Shown: piece after piece, positions 34,274 through 41,288 of the stretch
How positions within the stretch are numbered: the first letter of the stretch is position 1
How the letters are laid out: each line of letters opens with the position of its first letter
DNA from: Microtetraspora malaysiensis
Lineage (GTDB): Bacteria; Actinomycetota; Actinomycetes; Streptosporangiales; Streptosporangiaceae
Length of the DNA stretch: 64,000 nucleotides
Direction: 5' to 3'
Assembly (NCBI RefSeq): GCF_001528665.1
Contig: NZ_BBYJ01000005.1
Coordinates: 480,261 to 544,260 of the forward strand
The notes under the pieces: generated by a model
Seen by the model: the letters and a program-made list of their open reading frames with translations, nothing else
What the model was told of the DNA's origin: nothing
Databases searched by the model: none
Position numbers and translations under genes: made by a program

Positions 34274-35917
34274 ATGCGGCGCCCGCGCATCCCCCCGGCC
34301 AGGTACGTGCTCGCCGACGTGGCTCTGTGGGCCGTGCTCGCCGCCGCCACCGGATACGGGTTCCAGGATGCGAGCGCGCCCTCGCCGGTCGTGGACCTGC
34401 TGCTCCCGCTGGCCGTCCTGGCGGTGGCCGTACCGCTGTCCCGCAGCCGGCCGGGAGCCGCGGTGTTCCTCGTCAACGGGCTGTGCGCACTGGGCATGGC
34501 CGACTCCGCGACCCCCGCCAACGCCCACGTCCTGTCGCTGGCCGCGCTCAGCTGTCTGCTGGGCGACCGGGTCGCGGCGGCCCGGGGCCCGCTGCTGGTG
34601 CTCGCCGCCTGCCTGGCCGTCGACGTCGCGGCCTGCGCCGTGCTGCGGGTGCCGGCCGTGTGGTGGTTCTACGCCCTCACCATGCTGCCCGGTGCCCTCC
34701 TGCTGCCATGGCTGGCCGGACGGCACTGGCGCGGTCGCCGCGAACTCGTACGGGAAGGATGGCGCCTGGCCCGAAGTCTGGAGGAACGGCAGCACCTCGT
34801 CGCGGAGCGGGCCCGGCTGACCGAACGCGCCGACATCGCGGCCGACATGCACGACTCCCTCGGCCATGTCCTGAGCCTGGTCGCCCTGCGCGCCGGCGCC
34901 CTGGAGCTCTCCCCCGACCTCACCGGCCGCGACCGCGCCGACCTCGCCGAGCTGCGCGGGACCATCGCGAACGCCGTCGAGCAGCTGCGGGAGACCGTCG
35001 CCGTCCTGCACGAACCACGTGAGTCGGGGGCGGATACGAGCTCGGGCGGCCTGCCCGTCAAGGACACGGTCGAAGACCTTCTCGGCCGGGCGGTCGCCTC
35101 CGGGGTACCGGTGCGCTGGGAGCGGCACGGATCGGTGCCCGCGTTGTCGCCCCTGGTCGAACGCGGGATGTATCGGGTGGTCCAGGAGGCCCTTACCAAC
35201 GCCGTGAAGCACGCCCCGGGCGGCGTGGTCCGGGTGGGGATCACCCACGAGGCCGACCGCACCCGCGTGACCGTCGTCAATGCGGCCCCATCGGCGGGCG
35301 GGTCCGCTGACGAGCCTGGGCAGGCGGACGAAGACCGGACCTCGGGCGCCGGACGCCGGGGACTGACGGGGCTTCGGGAGCGGGTGACGGTTCTCGGCGG
35401 CTCCTTGCGGACCGGTCCGCACCAGGGCGGGTTTCGTGTTGCCGCCGTCCTCCCCCACCAGGCCCCGGCCCGTCTTGCGACGCGGGCAGCGGCCCCTGAC
35501 ACGGGCAGGGACACGGAGCCCGGCGCCACCCCGGAGTCCGCCAAACGGCTCGCCGAGGTACGGCGCACCGCGCGCCGCCGCTCCGTCGTCGCCTTTGCGG
35601 CGCCGGTCACCGCGGCAGCGTTCTTCGTGCCGGCCGCCGTCTATCTGGCCTGGCAGTTGACGACGGGAGTGCTGTCGCCGTCCGGGTTCGACGAGCTGGA
35701 GACAGGGCGGTCCCGCGCCGAGCTCGCCCGGCTGCTTCCGGCCCGCGATTTTCCGTATCCGCCCGACCACGCCCGTTCCGCACCCCGGCCGCCGGCCACG
35801 CACTGCGAGTTCTACCGCTCCGGCCGTGACCTGCTGGACCAAGTCGACCTCTACCGGCTCTGCTGGCTCGACGACATTCTGGTGGCCAAGGACACCGTGC
35901 AGGCGAACCAACGCTGA
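34274..35917 (+). CDS. Sensor histidine kinase with unusual C-terminal membrane-anchored extension
   Basis: 547 residues from ATG 34274 (GGAAGGA 11 nt upstream; a GTG at 34241 is possible). Residues 10-150 hold four or five membrane segments. The dimerisation helix ADIAADMHDSLGHVLSLVAL contains the phospho-His; the ATPase N-box is VVQEALTNAVKHAPGG and the G-box RRGLTGLRERVTVLGG. After the kinase domain (about residue 400) there is a linker, a further membrane helix (AFAAPVTAAAFFVPAAVYLA) and about 85 residues with two Cys (HCEFYRS, YRLCWLDD). It is the last gene of the ABC cluster and likely pairs with the response regulator at 31465. Confidence 0.86.
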   Translation: MRRPRIPPARYVLADVALWAVLAAATGYGFQDASAPSPVVDLLLPLAVLAVAVPLSRSRPGAAVFLVNGLCALGMADSATPANAHVLSLAALSCLLGDRVAAARGPLLVLAACLAVDVAACAVLRVPAVWWFYALTMLPGALLLPWLAGRHWRGRRELVREGWRLARSLEERQHLVAERARLTERADIAADMHDSLGHVLSLVALRAGALELSPDLTGRDRADLAELRGTIANAVEQLRETVAVLHEPRESGADTSSGGLPVKDTVEDLLGRAVASGVPVRWERHGSVPALSPLVERGMYRVVQEALTNAVKHAPGGVVRVGITHEADRTRVTVVNAAPSAGGSADEPGQADEDRTSGAGRRGLTGLRERVTVLGGSLRTGPHQGGFRVAAVLPHQAPARLATRAAAPDTGRDTEPGATPESAKRLAEVRRTARRRSVVAFAAPVTAAAFFVPAAVYLAWQLTTGVLSPSGFDELETGRSRAELARLLPARDFPYPPDHARSAPRPPATHCEFYRSGRDLLDQVDLYRLCWLDDILVAKDTVQANQR

Positions 35918-36057
35918 CCTGCTCAGAAGACCTGAGTCCTCGCCACCACCCATGACCGCTCGCGTCCCACGGAGCCTCCGCGAAAACCCGTTGGCGGACC
36001 ACGGCGACCGCTGCTACATTTCCGGAAGCCGTGCGAGAGAACGAGGAGGTGGTACCC

Positions 36058-36111
36058 GTGAACGCAGTATCGACATGGGTGCTCCCCTCCGGGGTCACGG
36101 TCGGACGATAG
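36058..36111 (+). CDS. Possible 17-residue mini-ORF with strong ribosome binding site
   Basis: GAGGAGG lies 8 nt before a GTG that opens a 17-codon frame (MNAVSTWVLPSGVTVGR) ending 44 nt before the hydrolase gene at 36156. The near-perfect Shine-Dalgarno is better than that of most genes here. It may be a leader peptide controlling the hydrolase, or simply a fortuitous frame. Confidence 0.4.
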   Translation: MNAVSTWVLPSGVTVGR

Positions 36112-36155
36112 GTCGTCCGGGAGCGCCGTTCAGAGCACTCCCGAAAGGCACGACC

Positions 36156-36890
36156 ATGCGATTCACCTCCGAGCAGCGCCTCGATGACGGCGTCCTCGAA
36201 CGCAAATTCACCCTCGGCGAGATCCCCGGCATCCTGTGGACGCCCGCATCCGCATCCGCGCCGGTCCCGCTGATCCTGCTCGGCCACCCCCCGCTCGGAC
36301 TGCACAAGATGTACCCCCGGCTGGTGGCGCGGGCCCGGCACTCCGCGGCGGACGGCTTCGCCGCGGCCACCATCGAGCTCCCCGGGAGCGGTGACCGGCC
36401 CCGTTGGGCCGCCGCCGAGCAGGCCCGCGCCGACCTGCGCAGGGCTATGGAGGCCGGCGAGCCGGTCAGCGACGAGATCATCGACGCCCTCGTCCTCCCG
36501 CTCGTCGACAAGGCGGTCCCGGAATCGCAGGCCGCCTTGGACGCCCTCCTGTCGCTGCCCGAGATCGGCGGCCCGGTCGGGTACTCGGGGGGAGTGATCT
36601 CCATCGGGATCCGGCTGGCGGTGGTCGAGCCGCGCATCGTGGCCGCCGGCTTCTTCGCCGGGAGTTTCGTGCCTCGCACCATGTTCGAGGAGGCCCGACA
36701 GGTCACCATTCCGCTGCATGTCCTGCTGCAGTGGGATGACGAAGGGAACGACCGACAGGCGGCCCTGGACCTGTTCGACGCCTTCGGCTCCAAGGAGAAA
36801 ACGCTGCACGCCAACATGGGCGGGCACACCGGCGTCCCGCAGTTCGCAGGGGAGGACGCGGCCGGGTTCTTCGCCCGGCACCTGAAGTGA
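36156..36890 (+). CDS. Dienelactone-hydrolase-like alpha/beta hydrolase
   Basis: A 244-residue protein; GAAAGG lies upstream of ATG 36156. LILLGHPPLGLHKMYPRLVA is an oxyanion-type region, VGYSGGVISIGIRLAV occupies the nucleophile position (Ser in GYSGG), LLQWDDEGNDRQAA carries the likely acid, and NMGGHTGVPQF the His. The fold resembles bacterial alpha/beta hydrolases of the DLH/YqiA groups without clear substrate. It may follow the small mini-ORF in one transcript. Confidence 0.72.
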   Translation: MRFTSEQRLDDGVLERKFTLGEIPGILWTPASASAPVPLILLGHPPLGLHKMYPRLVARARHSAADGFAAATIELPGSGDRPRWAAAEQARADLRRAMEAGEPVSDEIIDALVLPLVDKAVPESQAALDALLSLPEIGGPVGYSGGVISIGIRLAVVEPRIVAAGFFAGSFVPRTMFEEARQVTIPLHVLLQWDDEGNDRQAALDLFDAFGSKEKTLHANMGGHTGVPQFAGEDAAGFFARHLK

Positions 36891-36900
36891 GGCCGGGCCG

Positions 36901-37116
36901 TCAGGCCGGCAGCAGACGGTAGGCGGTGTCGGCCAGAATGCCGCTCATCGAGGACAGGCCCCGGCCCTCCTCGAAGGCGGTGGCCGGCAGATGCACAACC
37001 GCCCCGATCGCGGCGGTACCGGCCATCGGCGGTACCGGCCGGTCGGGGCGGCGCTCGGCCACCAGCGGCTCCATCAGCTGGGCCCACGTCCCCGAGTGGA
37101 GGGCCTGAACGACCAT
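36901..37116 (-). CDS. Short unassigned protein or gene fragment
   Basis: About 71 residues from ATG 37116, containing GTWAQLMEPLVAERRPDRPV and AFEEGRGLSSMSGILADTAY, ending RLLPA. The composition looks genuinely protein-coding, but I do not recognise the family, there is no clear ribosome binding site, and it adjoins another fragment. It may be the C-terminal end of a decayed gene. Confidence 0.35.
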   Translation of the reverse strand: MVVQALHSGTWAQLMEPLVAERRPDRPVPPMAGTAAIGAVVHLPATAFEEGRGLSSMSGILADTAYRLLPA

Positions 37117-37204
37117 GATCGTTCTCAGCGCCGACGGCGTACCGATGTTCCCCAACACCGGACGAGGACTCACGGCTGGCACACCACCCCGTCCGGGCGC
37201 GAGC

Positions 37205-37308
37205 TCAACCAGACGGCGTGACCGAGGAACACACGCCGAACCACTGCTCGGCGCCGTACTCCTCAAACCGCTCCACCTCGGTGAACCCCAGCGCGGCTCC
37301 GGGCGGAT
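37205..37308 (-). pseudogene. Possible GNAT acetyltransferase C-terminal relic
   Basis: The minus strand reads GAALGFTEVERFEEYGAEQW, then FGVCSSVTPSG and a stop. LGFTEVERFEEYGAEQWF resembles the last strand and tail of GNAT N-acetyltransferases. The acetyl-CoA-binding Q/RxxGxG/A region is absent. Only about 34 codons remain. Confidence 0.4.
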
Positions 37309-37389
37309 TGTCAGGTCGCTATCAGTGCGCTGGGGGCCGGCCCTGCGTCGCCTGGCTGTCTGTGGATCTGCCGCCCCGAGCGGGAACGC

Positions 37390-40182
37390 TCAGACGGCAG
37401 GCGACCGGCGCTGAACGCGGTCGGCGTCCTCAGCACGGTTCTGGGCTTGGTAGAGCCGTAGCGCCTGACGCCACGCGCTGCGGGCCTGTTGCCGGTCACC
37501 GATCGTGGCGTGGACGTCTCCGAGGTGTTCCAGGGTGTTGGCTTCGTCGAAGGCGTTGCCGATCTCTTGGAGCAGCCTGAGAGCTTCGTTGTAGTAGCTC
37601 AGGGCTTGGTCGTACTGACCTGTGTGGTGGGCGATGTATCCCAGGCTGTCGAGTGTGTTGGCTTCTCCGTCGCGGTTCTGGTGGCGGCGGAACAGGGCCA
37701 GGGCCGCTTCGCAGTGGGCGAGGCCTTCGGTGTGCAGTCCGAGCTTGCTCGCGTACCAGCCCATGTCGTTGAGCGCGTCGGCTGTCCACACAGGGTCGTC
37801 GAGGGCTTGGTAGAGGCGCAGGGCCTGGGTGGTGTGTTCCAAAGCCTGCCGAAACTCCTCCCGCTGCGCCCAGGACATCGCCAGACCTTGATGGATCTGG
37901 GCCTGGGCGGCGAGGTCCCCTGTGCGCTGGGCGAGGGTGAGCGCCTGCTGCAAGTGATCCATGGCCAGGCCATGCCGGCCCATCCGCGTGCAGGTGTGGC
38001 CGAGGATCCGGTGAGCCAACGCTTGAGCCTTCGGATCGTCGAGATCGCGAGCGGCTTCCAGTCCCGCCAGCCAGCCGTCGAACTGGTCCTCAATGGTTCC
38101 GCGCCGGAAGTGGAAGGTGCCCAGGCTCCAGGCGAGCTGCCATACCGCGTCGTGCCAGTTCTGCTTCGCGGCGAGGTGCTGGGTGGCCAGCAGACAGGCG
38201 TGTTCGTCGGCGAACCACGTCCAGGCGGCGGTGTCGTCGGCCGGTGGCCCCTGCCACCATCCAGGAGCGGGGGCGCCGAGCTTGATCGGTGCGCGATGCG
38301 GCGCGAGAAGCCGTTCGGCAGCGTAGGCGGTGTGCAGGTAGAAATCGACCAACCGCCGAAGCGCGGCCTGCCGAGCGGTCTCGGGCTGGTCCACGCGGGC
38401 TTGTTCGGCCGCGTATAGGCGGACCAGGTCGTGCATGCGCCACCGGCCCGGAGTGTGCTGATGGATCAGGGACATCCCTTCCAGCTCTCGCAGCGGTCCG
38501 CGTACTCGGGCGGAAGGAACGCCGATCAGAGCGGCGATGGCGCCGAGGCCGATGTCCGGGCCCGGTGCCAGGCCCAGCAGTCCGAATACCTCGGCGGCTC
38601 GGGTGGAGAGGCCGAGGTAGGAGGTGGTGAACACGGCGCGCAGGTTGGTCCGCAGATCCCCGGTGTCCCACGCGTCCAGCCGGCCGGTGGTGTCCCGTAG
38701 TTCGGCGGCGAGCGCGGCCAGCGGCAGCTGCGGGCTGAGCACGGCACGGGCGGCGAGGACGGCCAGCGCCAGCGGCAGACCCGCGCAGCAGGCCAGCAGG
38801 TAGGCCACGGCTTCCGGTTCCGCCGCCAACCGGTCGGCGCCGAGTTGCTGGAGGAGCAACTGGTGGGCCTCGGCGTCGTCGAGTGCGTCCAGAGCGACCG
38901 GCCGGGTGCCGTTGGCCACGGCCATTCCGGCCAGCTGATGGCGGCTGGTCACCACGACCGTACAGGTGGGGCTGCCGGGTAACAGGGGGGCGGCCTGATC
39001 CGCGTCGCGGACGTTGTCCAGCATGATCAGCATCCGCCGTCCGGCCACCAGGCTGCGGTACAGGTTTACCTGCGCGTCCAGGTCTGTCGGCATCCCCTGG
39101 GGATCGACGCCGAGTGCCTCCAGGAAGCCGTGTACGGCGGTGGCCGGGGACAGCGGCCGCTCGATCGGATCGAAGCCCCGCAGATTGGCGAACAACTGTC
39201 CGTCGGGGAAGCGGTCGATGCTCTCGTGCGCCCAGCGTAGGGCCAGCCACGTCTTCCCGATGCCCCCGATCCCGCCGATGGCGGAGATCACCACCGTGGC
39301 CCCCGGCCGGCCGCATTCGTCCAATGCTCTGCTGAGCTGCCCGAGTTCGGCTCTGCGGCCGGTGAACCGGGCCGGCGGGGCCGGCAACTGACGCGGCACG
39401 ATGCCGGGCGGCCCGGCCAGTGTGATTGTCGTGGAAGCGGGCGGTGTTGTCGTGGGGTCGGCGGTCAGGATGCGGCGGTGCAAGTCCTGCAGTGACGGGC
39501 CGGGGTCGGCGCCGAGTTCCTCGACCAGGTGCAGCCGGATCCGCTGGTAGTGCTGCAGGGCCTCGGCCGGCCGGCCGCTGCGGTACAGGGCGAGCATGAG
39601 CTGGCCGGCCAGCCGCTCGTCCAGCGGATGGCGTGCCGCCCGCATCGTCAACGCGGGAACCAGTTCGGCGTGCCGCCCCGAACCCAGGTGGGCGTCGGTG
39701 AGGTCGAGTTCGGCGGCATGCCGCTGTTGGGCCAGCCCTTCGCGCAGCGTGTTCAGCCAGGGGGTGTCCAGGTTGGCGAAGGCATCCCCGCGCCATTGGG
39801 CGAGCGCCTGCTCCAGCAGACGTCGGGCGTGGCCGTCGTCGGCGGTTCGGGCTTCTCCCACCCAGCGCTGGAACCTGTGCAGGTCGACCGTCATGGGATC
39901 GACGCTGATCACATAGCCGCCGCTCTGCCGTGCGATCCGCGCGCCGTCGACCGCCGCCAGCATCTGCCGCAGGCGGGACAGGTAGCTGTAGAGCGTGTCG
40001 CGACCACGCCGAGGCGGGTGGTGGCCCCACACCCGGTCCAGGAGCTGGTCGATCGACACGCGCCTGCCGGCCTCGGCCAGCAGTACCGCGAGTACGCACC
40101 GCTGGCGGTGATGCCCGAGTTCGACGCGCCGGCCGTCTACGCGAACCTCCAGGTCACCCAGAAGTTGGAACTCCATCGGCAT
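37390..40182 (-). CDS. AfsR-type SARP regulator with NB-ARC and TPR domains
   Basis: 930 residues from ATG 40182, preceded by GGAGG. Residues 3-95 are the winged helix (FQLLGDLEVRVDGRRVELGH; WGHHPPRRGRDTLYSYLSRL); 100-250 the activation domain (LMLALYRSGRPAEALQHYQR). An NB-ARC ATPase follows with a P-loop stretched by a duplicated triplet (AIGGIGGIGKTWLALRWAHE), RRMLIMLDNVRDADQA (Walker B) and TVVVTSRHQLAGM. About 280 C-terminal residues form five or more TPRs (ALRLYQALDDPVWTADALND; NTLDSLGYIAHHTGQYDQAL; NTLEHLGDVHATIGDRQQAR). TPRs could sense a ligand and release the SARP domain. It is divergent from a secreted-peptide gene, with repeats between that fit SARP binding. Confidence 0.93.
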   Translation of the reverse strand: MPMEFQLLGDLEVRVDGRRVELGHHRQRCVLAVLLAEAGRRVSIDQLLDRVWGHHPPRRGRDTLYSYLSRLRQMLAAVDGARIARQSGGYVISVDPMTVDLHRFQRWVGEARTADDGHARRLLEQALAQWRGDAFANLDTPWLNTLREGLAQQRHAAELDLTDAHLGSGRHAELVPALTMRAARHPLDERLAGQLMLALYRSGRPAEALQHYQRIRLHLVEELGADPGPSLQDLHRRILTADPTTTPPASTTITLAGPPGIVPRQLPAPPARFTGRRAELGQLSRALDECGRPGATVVISAIGGIGGIGKTWLALRWAHESIDRFPDGQLFANLRGFDPIERPLSPATAVHGFLEALGVDPQGMPTDLDAQVNLYRSLVAGRRMLIMLDNVRDADQAAPLLPGSPTCTVVVTSRHQLAGMAVANGTRPVALDALDDAEAHQLLLQQLGADRLAAEPEAVAYLLACCAGLPLALAVLAARAVLSPQLPLAALAAELRDTTGRLDAWDTGDLRTNLRAVFTTSYLGLSTRAAEVFGLLGLAPGPDIGLGAIAALIGVPSARVRGPLRELEGMSLIHQHTPGRWRMHDLVRLYAAEQARVDQPETARQAALRRLVDFYLHTAYAAERLLAPHRAPIKLGAPAPGWWQGPPADDTAAWTWFADEHACLLATQHLAAKQNWHDAVWQLAWSLGTFHFRRGTIEDQFDGWLAGLEAARDLDDPKAQALAHRILGHTCTRMGRHGLAMDHLQQALTLAQRTGDLAAQAQIHQGLAMSWAQREEFRQALEHTTQALRLYQALDDPVWTADALNDMGWYASKLGLHTEGLAHCEAALALFRRHQNRDGEANTLDSLGYIAHHTGQYDQALSYYNEALRLLQEIGNAFDEANTLEHLGDVHATIGDRQQARSAWRQALRLYQAQNRAEDADRVQRRSPAV

Positions 40183-40235
40183 GCCGCACCTCCAACTCTC
40201 GATCACCAGTCTGTAGCGGCTCCAATCTGCCGATT

Positions 40236-40267
40236 CAAGGTTGTTCGCAAGGATTGTCCAAGGTTGG
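40236..40267. promoter_or_regulatory. Triple direct repeat, probable SARP box at the peptide promoter
   Basis: CAAGGTTG (40236), CAAGGATTG (40248) and CAAGGTTGG (40259) recur at 12- and 11-bp steps on one DNA face. SARP proteins bind heptamer direct repeats at such spacing overlapping the -35 region. A TACGAA -10-like hexamer lies 17 bp after the last core (40283-40288), directed toward the peptide gene. Confidence 0.6.
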
Positions 40268-40358
40268 CCACGCATCGTCGTCTACGAACCGGTGCGCGGT
40301 CGTCGTCGGATCCACCCCCGGACCGAGGTGGCCGGCTGTTGCCAACGAAGGAGATCCC

Positions 40359-40475
40359 ATGAAGCGCACGTTCGTACGCCTGGCGGTTGCCTTGCTGCTC
40401 GCCGTGTCCGCCACGGCCGGTGGGGTGGCCGTCGCATCGTCCGCGTCGGCTCGCGATCTGCCCGCGTGCTGCTGA
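40359..40475 (+). CDS. 38-residue secreted peptide precursor
   Basis: ATG 40359 follows AAGGAG by 7 nt. The product starts MKRTFVR, has a hydrophobic core LAVALLLAVSATAGGVAVAS and a signal-peptidase site SASA before RDLPACC and the stop. Cleavage would release the heptapeptide RDLPACC with two terminal cysteines. A perfect 18-bp hairpin follows 23 nt after the stop, so the gene has its own promoter, Shine-Dalgarno and terminator. It is divergent from the SARP/NB-ARC/TPR regulator at 37390. Adjacent pairs of TPR regulators and tiny exported peptides are the hallmark of peptide signalling in Firmicutes; here the pairing is an inference. Confidence 0.78.
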   Translation: MKRTFVRLAVALLLAVSATAGGVAVASSASARDLPACC

Positions 40476-40498
40476 CCACACGGTGAAGACAGTCAAAA

Positions 40499-40541
40499 GC
40501 GGTCCGGCCGGAGTCACTTCCGATGACTCCGGCCGGACCGC
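40499..40541 (+). terminator. Strong hairpin terminator after the peptide gene
   Basis: The perfect 18-bp arms (40499-40516 and 40524-40541, beginning GCGGTCCGGCCGGAGTCA) are separated by CTTCCGA. It lies 23 nt past the stop of the peptide gene and before the convergent DinB gene. No T-run follows, as is common in actinomycetes. Confidence 0.85.
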
Positions 40542-40589
40542 CGGGGTTCTCGGCCTGGGACGTCGCGCTCCGGGCCGTAGTCGATGGCG

Positions 40590-41150
40590 CTATTGCCCCA
40601 CTCGGCCGTCAATGCGTTCGCGCAGCAGATCGGCGTGCCCGCAGTGGCGGGCGTACTCCTCGACCCGGTGAACCCACAGCGCCCGGACAGCGTCGCCGTC
40701 GCGGCCGACCCGCGCACCCAGATCCGGATACTCGGCCAGCGCCGCATCGGTCGCCGCCTGTTCGCGAGCGAGATCGGCGAACGCGCCGTCGACCAGCGCC
40801 TGATCCGCAACGGCTCCCTCGAAGTCGCTGTCACGCGCACCGTACAGCTTCGGTGCCGGATCTTCTGGCTGAATCCAGTTACGCCAGTCCCGCTCCACCT
40901 CGGCAAGGTGGCGAACCAGCCCCAGCAAGGACATGGTCGACGGCGGCACCGACCGGCGCGCCATCTGCTCCGGGTTCAACCCCTCGCACTTCATCTGCAG
41001 GGTCAGTCGATAGTTCGTCAGGAAGTCCCGCAGCGTCGCCAACTCACCGTCCGGACTGACTCCATCAGTGTTGCGGGGGTCGTCGTCGGGGTTCACCCAC
41101 ATGTCCGGGTAGACACTGGCCTGGGTCCATCGCTCGGGTATGTCGCTCAC
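40590..41150 (-). CDS. DinB/DUF664 family protein
   Basis: About 186 residues from GTG 41150 (MSDIPERWTQASVYPDMWVN); a TTG 36 nt upstream is less likely. The metal-binding His pattern is LLGLVRHLAEVERDW and WVHRVEEYARHCGHADLLRE, as in mycothiol-dependent DinB enzymes. It is a diverged paralogue of the protein at 23280. Probable thiol-transferase or detoxification role; the substrate is unknown. It converges on the peptide gene, with a shared hairpin between. Confidence 0.82.
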   Translation of the reverse strand: MSDIPERWTQASVYPDMWVNPDDDPRNTDGVSPDGELATLRDFLTNYRLTLQMKCEGLNPEQMARRSVPPSTMSLLGLVRHLAEVERDWRNWIQPEDPAPKLYGARDSDFEGAVADQALVDGAFADLAREQAATDAALAEYPDLGARVGRDGDAVRALWVHRVEEYARHCGHADLLRERIDGRVGQ

Positions 41151-41288
41151 CGTGTGAATGATTCTGAGCAACGGTCCGACGGGCAAGTGATTATTCGGGC
41201 GCGCCAGCCGGCCCGTACGACGGCGGCGATGCGCTGCGGGTGTCGTACTGCAGCTGTTACCTGCGCGCGCCGGTCCCGTTCGCCGAGC

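Noticed and set aside
37205..37308. Functional acetyltransferase gene
   Set aside because: Only a C-terminal tail is present and no acetyl-CoA-binding motif can be found upstream in any frame.
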